From Gammaproteobacteria bacterium RIFCSPLOWO2_02_FULL_57_10 (GTDB lineage Bacteria; Pseudomonadota; Gammaproteobacteria; Pseudomonadales; Pseudohongiellaceae): a stretch of DNA of 41,451 bases. The DNA is taken from NCBI GenBank assembly GCA_001802565.1, contig MGYS01000090.1, forward strand, positions 112,220-153,670, given 5' to 3'. How positions within the stretch are numbered: the first letter of the stretch is position 1; every line of letters begins with the position of its first letter. Position numbers and translations under genes: made by a program. The notes under the pieces were generated by a model that worked only from the letters and a program-made list of their open reading frames with translations, ran no database searches and was not told where the DNA came from. Positions 1 through 7,873 of the stretch are shown in pieces.

Positions 1-1
1 C

Positions 2-115
2 GGCATGACGTTCGAGCAGGTCACGGCGGCGGCACCGACTGCGAGTTACGATGCGCAATGGGGCGACCCAGCGCGTTTTCTGCAGGCGGTATATACCGAA
101 CTGGGCGGCCAATGA
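2..115 (+). CDS. C-terminal tail of an MBL-fold metallo-hydrolase (partial)
   Basis: An open frame enters from the left edge and ends at the TGA at 113-115, encoding 37 residues. It reads GMTFEQVTAAAPTASYDA, then QWGDPARFLQAVYTELGGQ. The pattern 'G-(K/M)-x-x-E-x-V-x-A-x-x-P-T-A-x-(Y/F)-D-A-x-W-G ... F-x-x-x-V-Y-x-x-L' is what I remember from the C-terminus of secreted MBL-fold hydrolases (cyclase/beta-lactamase-like). The catalytic HxHxDH part is outside the window, so the assignment rests only on this tail. No signal or start is visible. The gene is co-directional with the GGDEF-EAL gene but separated from it by 177 bp containing a hairpin, so they are probably separate units. Confidence 0.55.
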   Translation, partial: GMTFEQVTAAAPTASYDAQWGDPARFLQAVYTELGGQ

Positions 116-195
116 TCCGCTGACAACTGTCTTCGCGATGAGCGACGGAGTTCATCGTACGAACTGTGTCCCATCGCGCAGATCAACTCTGTATA

Positions 196-222
196 CTGCG
201 GCATCATTTAGCGATGCCGCAG
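196..222 (+). terminator. Perfect 10-bp hairpin, possible terminator
   Basis: CTGCGGCATC (196-205) and GATGCCGCAG (213-222) form a perfect 10-bp stem with a 7-nt loop. It lies 80 bp after the stop of the MBL-fold tail and 70 bp before the GGDEF-EAL gene. The following bases (TCCCTCTCTATC) are pyrimidine-rich but not a clean T run, so termination is likely but not certain. It could also be an operator. Confidence 0.45.
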
Positions 223-292
223 TCCCTCTCTATCGAGCTTTCCGAAAAAGACTGAAGCATCAATAACCGGCTGCCGTACACCAATAATACTC

Positions 293-2911
293 ATGACAGA
301 GCAAGCCAAGATGCCTGACCTTCTCGAACTTTTCACCGATTACCGATGGTCACTTGACGCCAGCAATCAGTTCACCGCAATCAAGAATCTGACTGACTCA
401 CCCAATCCATACTTCAATGCCGAAAAATGCCTCGGCAAGAATATCCTGGAGATCGGCTTCGATACCGATATCAGCCGCGGGTGGGAGCGCCAGCGAGACC
501 TGATCATGGCACGTCAGCCCTTCGCGGATCTCATCCTTGGCTGGTGGGGCGATGGCAATTCAGAAGACAACTACTCAGAGTACTACGTGAGCCTCAGCGG
601 CATGCCGCGATTCGATGACGAGAATCGCTTCATCGGCTACGACGGAGTCGCGCGGGATATCACTGTGCAACAGCGCGAACACATGAGTCTGCTGCGCTTT
701 CGCGAAGCGTTGGACAAGTCCGGAGACTCGATCTATCTCACCGACTGCACGACAATGAAATTTCTCGATGTGAATACCACCGCTTCTGAAAAGATGGGCT
801 ATTCCCGGGCCGAGCTGCTGACCATGGGGCCCGCTGATCTCTGGCTGGCAGACCGCGCCACTGTCGAAAAAAATCTGCGTGCCGTCATCGACGCCGGAGG
901 GGAAGGCATCCGCTCGGAATCCAGGGCCGTCTCGAAAACAGGCCGGCAATCTTTCGCGGAAGTGCACCGACGCGCCGTGAAGATGGGAGATCGTTGGGTC
1001 GTCGTCAGCATTGCGCGTGACGTGACGCTGCGCAAGAGAGCCGAAGAAGCAGCGTTACGACTCGGGCGCATGTATGCGGCACTGAGTGCCACTGAAGAGG
1101 CCATCCTGCGCACACGCACGCCGAGCGCACTCTTCCAGCGTGTCTGCGAAGCGGCGGTAGATGGCGGCAAGTTTCTGACGACAGCCGTCCTGATGATCAG
1201 TCCGGATTCCCAGGAACTGCACGTCGTCGCCGGGAGCGGTCACGGCCTGGAGACGCTGCGCACCACAGACATCTCCATCGACTCCACGCAGCCCTCGGGC
1301 AGGGGTTTGGTGGGCACCGCGTGCCGCACCGGCAAATCACGAATCAGCAACGACTACTGCGCAGACCCCAGCACAGCGCCGTGGCATGCGCTCGCGAAAC
1401 AGATCGGTATCGCTTCCGCAACCGCGGTGCCGGTAAAGCGTGCAGACAAGTGCATCGGGACAATCCTGTTCTACTCGAACGAGAAGTTTGCCTTCGATGA
1501 AGAAATTGTCGCACTGCTCGAACGCATGGCCGAGAGCATGGTCTACGCCCTCGACATGTTCGATCTCGAAGCCGAGAAGTTACGCAGTCGCGATCGCATT
1601 CAGTATCTCGCAACGCACGACGTCCTGACCGATCTGCCCAACCGCGCAATGTTCCAGGAACTGCTGCGCCAGACCATCGAGAATGGCAAACGCTACGATC
1701 GCAAATTCGCCGTCCTTTTCATCGACCTCGACCGCTTCAAGTTGATCAACGACTCCCTGGGACACGAGGCCGGTGACACTCTGCTGAAAGAAATGTCGGT
1801 GCGTTTCAGAAATTGTCTGCGTGGCAGCGACGTCGTTGCCCGACTCGGTGGCGATGAATTCGTGGTATTGCTCAACGAGGTGAGCACTCAGCGCCAGGTG
1901 GCTTCGACAGCGAAGAAGTTGCTGGCCGCCGCCATCAAGTCTTTCAACATCCTCGGCCAGGAGTTCAGAGTCACCGCCAGCATCGGCATCGCATTCTTCC
2001 CACAGGATGCCAGTGATGAGCAGACCTTGATGAAGAATGCCGACATGGCGATGTATCTGGCCAAGGAGGAAGGCAAGAACAACTTCCAGTTCTACTCCGG
2101 CGACGTGCGGACGCACTCGATGGAGCGGATGACACTGGAGACGCAGTTGCGCAGCGCGATCGAGAATAATGAACTGTCGCTGCACTATCAGCCCAAGCTG
2201 GATTCCCGGAGCGGTCGGATCAACGGCGTCGAAGCACTGCTGCGCTGGAACAGCAAGGAGCTCGGGAGTGTGTCACCTCTGCAGTTGCTTCCCATCGCGG
2301 AGGAGACAGGCCTGATCATCCCGATTGGTCGCTGGGTGCTGCAGACTGCCTGCGAACAGAATGTGGCGTGGCTGCGCGAAGGGTTACCCCCTATCTGCGT
2401 CTCGGTCAACCTGTCCATGCGGCAGTTCGAGGATCGGGACCTGCTGACCGACATCGCCGGCGTTCTGCAATCCACAGGCATGGCACCGGAACTGTTGGAG
2501 CTGGAATTGACGGAAAGCATGGTGATGCGCGATATCGATCGTGCCGTCACCCTGCTCAAAGCCATCAAGGACATGGGCGTGCGACTCGCCATCGATGACT
2601 TCGGCACGGGTTACTGTTCGCTGGCACAGATCAAACGTTTCCCGATCGATGTTCTGAAGGTGGATCGCTCATTCATCCGCGAGATATCCCTTGACTCAGG
2701 TGACACGGAAATCACGGCTGCAGTCATCGCGATGGGCAAGACGCTGAGCCTGACAGTGGTTGCAGAGGGCGTGGAAACCTCGGAACAGGAGCAATACCTG
2801 CGGGATCACCATTGTGACGAAATGCAGGGCTATCACTTCAGCAAACCCGTGGTGGCAGCCGAACTCGCAGGGTTGCTGCGCAGCAACAACGACTCACTCA
2901 ATCCTCTCTAG
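293..2911 (+). CDS. PAS-PAS-GAF-GGDEF-EAL cyclic-di-GMP synthase/phosphodiesterase
   Basis: This 872-residue protein turns over the second messenger cyclic-di-GMP. Domains in order: PAS with a PAC tail (about 10-125), a second PAS (about 130-255), GAF (about 258-430), GGDEF (about 440-600) and EAL (about 610-865). The GGDEF signature is intact (GGDEF at 519-523, in RLGGDEFVVLL). The EAL motif is intact at 647-649 (GVEALLRWN), as are the other phosphodiesterase motifs (ELTESMVM, DDFGTGY, KVDRSF, VAEGVET). Both activities are therefore possible; which one dominates cannot be read from sequence. No signal peptide or membrane helix is evident, so it is probably a cytoplasmic sensor whose PAS/GAF domains bind a ligand or respond to redox. 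The start has no strong Shine-Dalgarno; ATG 311 is an alternative. It converges with the porin gene, 16 bp away. Confidence 0.93.
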   Translation: MTEQAKMPDLLELFTDYRWSLDASNQFTAIKNLTDSPNPYFNAEKCLGKNILEIGFDTDISRGWERQRDLIMARQPFADLILGWWGDGNSEDNYSEYYVSLSGMPRFDDENRFIGYDGVARDITVQQREHMSLLRFREALDKSGDSIYLTDCTTMKFLDVNTTASEKMGYSRAELLTMGPADLWLADRATVEKNLRAVIDAGGEGIRSESRAVSKTGRQSFAEVHRRAVKMGDRWVVVSIARDVTLRKRAEEAALRLGRMYAALSATEEAILRTRTPSALFQRVCEAAVDGGKFLTTAVLMISPDSQELHVVAGSGHGLETLRTTDISIDSTQPSGRGLVGTACRTGKSRISNDYCADPSTAPWHALAKQIGIASATAVPVKRADKCIGTILFYSNEKFAFDEEIVALLERMAESMVYALDMFDLEAEKLRSRDRIQYLATHDVLTDLPNRAMFQELLRQTIENGKRYDRKFAVLFIDLDRFKLINDSLGHEAGDTLLKEMSVRFRNCLRGSDVVARLGGDEFVVLLNEVSTQRQVASTAKKLLAAAIKSFNILGQEFRVTASIGIAFFPQDASDEQTLMKNADMAMYLAKEEGKNNFQFYSGDVRTHSMERMTLETQLRSAIENNELSLHYQPKLDSRSGRINGVEALLRWNSKELGSVSPLQLLPIAEETGLIIPIGRWVLQTACEQNVAWLREGLPPICVSVNLSMRQFEDRDLLTDIAGVLQSTGMAPELLELELTESMVMRDIDRAVTLLKAIKDMGVRLAIDDFGTGYCSLAQIKRFPIDVLKVDRSFIREISLDSGDTEITAAVIAMGKTLSLTVVAEGVETSEQEQYLRDHHCDEMQGYHFSKPVVAAELAGLLRSNNDSLNPL

Positions 2912-2927
2912 AAGGACACGACAGGCG

Positions 2928-4331
2928 CTAGAACGACACAACGCTCTGAAGATAGAAATAGCGCGTGACTGCAGGAGTATCCGCCCCTGGTAGACGACGC
3001 GCAAAACCGGAAGCGGCATACAGTGCGATGCCGCTCTCGACTGTCAGATTCCCCGGCACCGCATCCCATTGCACACGCGTCTCCAATTGCTGGCCAAGCC
3101 CGCGCCCGGAGCTCCCACTGCTGTCGCGCAATCCTGTGCCGACCCACTGATCTCTCGACTCCGCGAGACGAAACTCACGATGCGCCATCATCAGTCGCAC
3201 GCCTGTCATTGGCGTGGCGGTGATGCGATAGCCGAGTGACACAAGGTTCGAGCGCGAGAACGGTCCGTAGGTGCTGGTGGGTCCGAAGTCGAAACGACGA
3301 TCACCATAGAGCGTGTCGAAACGACCGTTGTCACCATCGGTTGGATCTTCATCGCCCGAGGCGTGATCGAGCTGCAGCTGCAATCTGGGCCTCCAGGCAC
3401 TGTCGAAGGTGTAACCCACTTCGGCGTGGAAGAATCCGGCTCGATGATCGAGCTCGCGCACATCCGTGACCGCCGCTGTCGCGTGTGAGGTGCCACGCTG
3501 TGCGACGGCTTCCAATTCGAAATCGAACTGTTGCGAGGCAGCGGGCCGGAACAGACGTGTGCCGAATGTGTCGAGCCTGCGGTTGGTTCCCGGTTGGTCG
3601 CGCGTATCTCTTTCATTGAGACGCAGATAGTAGAAGTCGCCACGCAGCCACTCTGTCAGAGCGGGCAACTCCGCGAATATCCCCCACAGCCTCTGGGTCT
3701 CACTCTCGCGATCACGCTCTGTGCGATTGTCCAGCAGGCTCGGGAGATCCCCAGGCAGATTCCGCATAGGCAGCACATAGAACGCTTGCAGACGTTTGCC
3801 ATCGGCGAGCCGGAAGTCCGAAGTCAAACCAGTGAAACTGACCGGGGCGCTGCTGTAGCCACTACGTGACATCAGGCGCCTGCTGGCAATGTCCACACTC
3901 TGTCTGCCCAGCTTCATGTCGAGTGTACTGCCCGGCTCTACAAGATCGTTGCTGCGCACACTCACATACAACTGCTGTAGTGCCGCCGTGTTGACGATGC
4001 CATTGCTCAAGGAACTACCCGAGTCTGCCAGTGCCTGCCGCACATCCAGCACTTCCAGTCCCAGCGCTGCATTCTCCCTGCGAAACTCGGCCGTCATGAT
4101 GGTGCGCGACAACAACACCTGATCGCTGCTGCCCTGCCGCCCGGCACGGAACTGGCCGTCGAGACTTTCCGCCCGCAGCAGATGGTTGAATTGAATGCGG
4201 GTCTGGTCCGTAGAGTCGATGAGCCGCCAGGGTTGTGCCGTCTGGGCGTGGATACTACTGGAGACCAATGTGGTAAAAATCACTGTAGTAAAAGCCATTG
4301 TCGTAAAGGGCAGCAGGTATTTGCGTGGCAT
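2928..4331 (-). CDS. Alginate-export-type outer-membrane porin
   Basis: The 467-residue protein has an N-terminal signal peptide (positively charged MPRKY, hydrophobic stretch, cleavage near SIHAQ). The rest consists of amphipathic strands and ends in phenylalanine (YLQSVVSF), as outer-membrane beta-barrels usually do. Segments such as RIQFNHLLRAESLDGQF, KLGRQSVDIASRRL and GYRITATPMTGVRLMMAHREF resemble the alginate-export (AlgE-like) family, whose members form 16- to 18-stranded pores for anionic polysaccharides or other solutes. The substrate is unknown. It is divergently transcribed from the beta-helix gene across 108 bp. That neighbour could process a polysaccharide, so a shared role in carbohydrate export or uptake is possible but inferred only from adjacency. 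Confidence 0.8.
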   Translation of the reverse strand: MPRKYLLPFTTMAFTTVIFTTLVSSSIHAQTAQPWRLIDSTDQTRIQFNHLLRAESLDGQFRAGRQGSSDQVLLSRTIMTAEFRRENAALGLEVLDVRQALADSGSSLSNGIVNTAALQQLYVSVRSNDLVEPGSTLDMKLGRQSVDIASRRLMSRSGYSSAPVSFTGLTSDFRLADGKRLQAFYVLPMRNLPGDLPSLLDNRTERDRESETQRLWGIFAELPALTEWLRGDFYYLRLNERDTRDQPGTNRRLDTFGTRLFRPAASQQFDFELEAVAQRGTSHATAAVTDVRELDHRAGFFHAEVGYTFDSAWRPRLQLQLDHASGDEDPTDGDNGRFDTLYGDRRFDFGPTSTYGPFSRSNLVSLGYRITATPMTGVRLMMAHREFRLAESRDQWVGTGLRDSSGSSGRGLGQQLETRVQWDAVPGNLTVESGIALYAASGFARRLPGADTPAVTRYFYLQSVVSF

Positions 4332-4439
4332 GAGTGATCTCTGATGGGAAGTAGAGTTGGCGAAGATCGCAAGTCTAGATCACCGGGGCGCTTCTCACAA
4401 TTAACGGTTTATGACAAACAACAATAACGGACCTATCCC

Positions 4440-6506
4440 ATGACACTCCTTCTGAAACTTCCTCTTGATTACATGAGACCTGCGGCGTTGCTGACTGCAA
4501 TTTCACTGACCTCCGCTTCTCACGTCACTGTCGCGCAATCACCGGATGGCGTGCAACTGCAGACACTCCCCGGCGAACTGGTCGTTGAGCCGCCCACGCT
4601 GGAAAATCTCGGCTTCGAATGGTTCATCCGCGGCGACGCCAATCGCAACGCCTCAGTGGCCGTGTCGTATCGCAGGGCAGGCAGCAGCGAATGGAGCGAA
4701 GGTCTGCCCTTGATGCGCATCGGTGACGAGCGCGTGTATGCCGGAACCCAGTTCGATGTGGAACTGCCACCGATGTTCGCGGGCAGTATCATGGATCTCG
4801 AACCTGACACGGAGTACGAAGCGCGTTTCGTGATGAGCGACCCCGATGGCGTCACCGGTGTCGCTGAACAGACTGTACGAGTGCGCACTCGCCCCGAGCC
4901 GATGCCATATGAAGGCGGTAGAGTCTTTCACGTCTATCCGCACGACCACGTCGGTGAACGAATCGAGCCGGCGTTTGAAGGACTGCTGTGCGCCTACAAC
5001 TTTTCCTGCTCCGGCACCGACTGGGCCACGGCAGGCCGACCAAGGGTGCGCGCGGGTGACACGATTCTCGTGCACGCGGGCCTGTATCAATACAACCGTT
5101 ACGAATACACCACCAGCGATGTCAATCGCACCATTCCTCTCGACGGCACCTACTATCTGACAGCTGATGGCACAGAAGAGCAGCCGATTGCCATCAAGGC
5201 AGCGGGCGATGGCGAAGTGATCTTCGATGGCGCTGGCAACTACGCGCTGTTCAATGTGCAGGCCGCCGATTACAACTACTTCGAAGGCATCACGTTCAGA
5301 AATGCGGAGATCGCGATTCTTGCGGGCACGCAATTCATCGTCGGCTCGAAGGGACTGACCGTCAAGAATTCGCGCTTCGAGGATGTCGGGGCGGGCGTGT
5401 TCAGCAACTACTCCGGCTCCAGTAATTTCTATATCGCAGACAACTGGTTCTATGGTCGCAACGATCCACAGCGCATGATCGGCTGGGCTGATCCGCACCT
5501 GTGGAGTCAGTTCAACGGCGTCGATGACCAGATCCATCCGCCCGCGATGGCTTCCTATGTTGCCGTGAAAGTGTATGGACCGGGACACGTCGTAGCGTAC
5601 AACTACATCGCGGATTTTCATGACGGCATCAACGTCGAGACCTATGGCAATCCCGATGGCACTGTCGCGTCCGGCTCGGGCATCTACGGCCCGAAATATC
5701 CGCCGCGCGAGTATTGGGATCGCCGTCCTGTCGCCATCGATTTCTACAACAACTACATCACCAACAGCCACGACAATCCGATCGAGATCGATGGCAGCAT
5801 GCACAACGTGCGCGTGATGCGAAACATGCTGATCAACCATCCCTCGCACGCATTCTGCAATCAACCCGCTCTGGGAGGACCGATCTACTGGATTCGCAAC
5901 ATTGCCTACAATCTGCCGGGTGGATCTTCGCGATTGACTATTGGGTCAACTGGCGCCGTGTTCTACAACAACACGGTGTTCTCGGAGACAGAAGGCACGC
6001 TGCAGAACACGCACTGGCGCAACAATCTGTTCCTCGGCCAGAACGCGACGCCGGTGTTGTTCGACATCACCAGCTACACGAACTACTCGTCGTCTGATTA
6101 CAACGGCTTCTTTGCCACGGAATCATCGACTGCGCCGTTTGCGTGGAATTCGCCACCACTGGATGTGATGGCCGACTATCCTGGCCCGGGCAAGACACCA
6201 CAACTGGAAGAGCGCGCGTTTGGTTCGCTGGCGGAATACTCACAGGCGACCGGCCAGGATCGCAACAGCATCATGGTGGACTACGGCGTGTTCAGGAATG
6301 TGCCGATGCTGGATGCGACAGATGTCGCGAATCTGCAGAACGTGTACGAGGCTGATGATTTCGACTTCAGTCTGGTGCCAGGCTCAGCTCCGGTGGACAA
6401 AGGCGCGCATCTGCCGAATGTCAGCGATGGCTTCAGCGGCGAGGCGCCGGATCTTGGGGCGCTGGAGGTGGGAGCAGAGATGCCGCACTACGGGCCGAGG
6501 AGTTGA
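4440..6506 (+). CDS. Secreted right-handed parallel beta-helix protein with N-terminal Ig/FN3-like domain
   Basis: The 688-residue protein has a signal peptide; the hydrophobic segment is MRPAALLTAISLTSASHVTVAQ, so ATG 4473 is an alternative start. Residues about 35-155 look like a fibronectin-III/Ig domain (LEPDTEYEARFVMSDPDGVTG). Residues about 165-610 carry repeated short strands with N/G/D turns, such as YNYFEGITFRNAEIAIL, GLTVKNSRFEDVGAGVFSNY, AIDFYNNYITNSHDNPIEID and NVRVMRNMLINH, typical of parallel beta-helix (pectate-lyase-like) folds. The C-terminus has the motif 'SAPVDKGAHLP...APDLGALEVG', often seen at the end of bacterial beta-helix proteins. Many such proteins are polysaccharide lyases or epimerases, but I cannot identify catalytic residues. 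Four cysteines are present. The REP palindrome follows 14 bp after the stop. Confidence 0.85.
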   Translation: MTLLLKLPLDYMRPAALLTAISLTSASHVTVAQSPDGVQLQTLPGELVVEPPTLENLGFEWFIRGDANRNASVAVSYRRAGSSEWSEGLPLMRIGDERVYAGTQFDVELPPMFAGSIMDLEPDTEYEARFVMSDPDGVTGVAEQTVRVRTRPEPMPYEGGRVFHVYPHDHVGERIEPAFEGLLCAYNFSCSGTDWATAGRPRVRAGDTILVHAGLYQYNRYEYTTSDVNRTIPLDGTYYLTADGTEEQPIAIKAAGDGEVIFDGAGNYALFNVQAADYNYFEGITFRNAEIAILAGTQFIVGSKGLTVKNSRFEDVGAGVFSNYSGSSNFYIADNWFYGRNDPQRMIGWADPHLWSQFNGVDDQIHPPAMASYVAVKVYGPGHVVAYNYIADFHDGINVETYGNPDGTVASGSGIYGPKYPPREYWDRRPVAIDFYNNYITNSHDNPIEIDGSMHNVRVMRNMLINHPSHAFCNQPALGGPIYWIRNIAYNLPGGSSRLTIGSTGAVFYNNTVFSETEGTLQNTHWRNNLFLGQNATPVLFDITSYTNYSSSDYNGFFATESSTAPFAWNSPPLDVMADYPGPGKTPQLEERAFGSLAEYSQATGQDRNSIMVDYGVFRNVPMLDATDVANLQNVYEADDFDFSLVPGSAPVDKGAHLPNVSDGFSGEAPDLGALEVGAEMPHYGPRS

Positions 6507-6520
6507 CGTCCCACTTCACC

Positions 6521-6590
6521 CTGTGGGAGCGGGCCCTGCCCGCGATGGAACTTGCACCAAATCAATCGCGGGCAAGGCCCGCTCCCACAG
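6521..6590. repeat. REP/BIME palindrome copy 1
   Basis: CTGTGGGAGCGGGCC-c-TGCCCGCGAT (from 6521) is matched by its near-perfect inverse ATCGCGGGCA-a-GGCCCGCTCCCACAG (to 6590) with an 18-bp spacer. It lies between the convergent beta-helix and HlyD genes, so it could end transcription from both sides. Four further copies occur in this window. No REP-associated transposase (RAYT) gene is present here. Confidence 0.92.
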
Positions 6591-6599
6591 AATCTGTTT

Positions 6600-7853
6600 C
6601 TATTGCGACAGTTGAATGCGCTCCACTTCACCCATCTGCGAGTAGGCCGAGGTGATGACTCTATCTCCCACCGCAAGACCCTCGCGCACTTCCACAAAGC
6701 GGTTGTTACGCCGCCCTGTGACGATGTCGCGACGCACGGCGTAATTGCCCTCCGCATCCACGACAAACACCCAGTTGCCGCCAGTGTCCTGAATGAAGCC
6801 ACCGAGTGGCAGCAGCAGCGACTCAACAGGATTCCCCAGCGTCAGATCAAGCTGCAGTGTCTGTCCACGACGAATGTTGCCTGGCGTGCCACCTTCGAAT
6901 ATGAGATCCACGGTGAAAGTGCCTTCCGTGATTTCGGGATACACCTTCAACACACTGCCCTGAAACTGCTGGCCCACCAGCGTGAAGCGTGCCGATTGGC
7001 CGGGCGCGACACGGGTCACGTAGTACTCGTCCACTTGCGCGACGATCTTGTACTCGTCGATCACATCGATCTGACCGAGGCGCTGGCCACGAATCTTGTT
7101 CTCACCTATCTCGACAGGCAGTGATGTGAGCTGACCCGCCACTGGCGCGCGCACCAGCAGGTTCTCGAAACTGCTCAGGGAAAGTGCCAGGTTGTCCTGC
7201 AATTTGCTCATCTGACCGGCGATCTGTAGCGTGCGCTCCTTGCGGATGCGCTCCTCCAGCAATTGCCGCTGCATAGTGTTCTCGTGGATTTTCTTCTGGT
7301 ATGCCAGCGAGTCTGAGATCGCGTCGTACTCCTCCTTCGATACCAGCTCGTCGCTCACAAGTTGCTCTAGTCTCTGCTTCTGCCGCTCCAGTACCTTGAT
7401 CTGGTATTCGCTGTCGATCAGCGCTCGCTCGGTCATCAGGCGCGTTGTTTCCAGGCCATTGCTGATATTGGCAAGATTGTTGAGCTGCTCGGTGGTCTGC
7501 GTGTCATTGCTTGCCACCTGCAACTGCAGATCGCCGTTACTCAATTGTAGCAGCGGTTGTCCGGCCTCCACGAAGCTGCCTTCCTCAGCCAGTACTTCTT
7601 CTACGACACCACCGTTGACGGCATCGAGAAACACGCTGGTGAAAGGCTGGATGGTGCCACGAATCGGCGTGACATCCTCGAAGGCGCCCAGTGTCACTTC
7701 CGACACCACAAGTTGCTCTGCGTCAACCCGATAGGTACGAATCGCAGCGTCGGTAAGCATGCCCTGAAGGAACCAGAGTATCCCTGCGACTGCTAAGCCC
7801 ATCGCGCCCCACTGCCAGAGTGGGCGCCTCTTTTTCTCGATAGCTTTATCCAT
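6600..7853 (-). CDS. HlyD/MacA-type periplasmic adaptor of an ABC exporter
   Basis: The 417-residue protein has a short cytoplasmic N-terminus (KKRRPLWQW), one transmembrane helix (about 13-33) and a periplasmic body. After a first barrel-sandwich half (VNGGVVEEVLAEEGSFVEAGQPLLQL) comes a long coiled-coil hairpin (about 110-215, rich in Q, E, L and R). The second lipoyl half follows (LLVRAPVAGQLTSLPVEIGENKIRG), then beta-barrel and membrane-proximal domains (LPLGGFIQDTGGNWVFVV...GLAVGDRVI). Such adaptors link an inner-membrane pump to a TolC-like channel; no channel gene is in the window. It is the last gene of the minus-strand unit ATPase-permease-permease-adaptor, 20 bp after the permease. 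That unit is preceded by the sigma-54 element at 13670-13684, so sigma-54 control is likely. Confidence 0.92.
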   Translation of the reverse strand: MDKAIEKKRRPLWQWGAMGLAVAGILWFLQGMLTDAAIRTYRVDAEQLVVSEVTLGAFEDVTPIRGTIQPFTSVFLDAVNGGVVEEVLAEEGSFVEAGQPLLQLSNGDLQLQVASNDTQTTEQLNNLANISNGLETTRLMTERALIDSEYQIKVLERQKQRLEQLVSDELVSKEEYDAISDSLAYQKKIHENTMQRQLLEERIRKERTLQIAGQMSKLQDNLALSLSSFENLLVRAPVAGQLTSLPVEIGENKIRGQRLGQIDVIDEYKIVAQVDEYYVTRVAPGQSARFTLVGQQFQGSVLKVYPEITEGTFTVDLIFEGGTPGNIRRGQTLQLDLTLGNPVESLLLPLGGFIQDTGGNWVFVVDAEGNYAVRRDIVTGRRNNRFVEVREGLAVGDRVITSAYSQMGEVERIQLSQ

Positions 7854-7873
7854 ATTTCTTCGAGGCCTTACTT

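Noticed and set aside
4653-5864. 403-codon open frame antisense to the beta-helix gene
   Set aside because: It is a mirror of a strongly coding gene, lacks a ribosome site and shows low-complexity I/V/D/R composition typical of a shadow frame.
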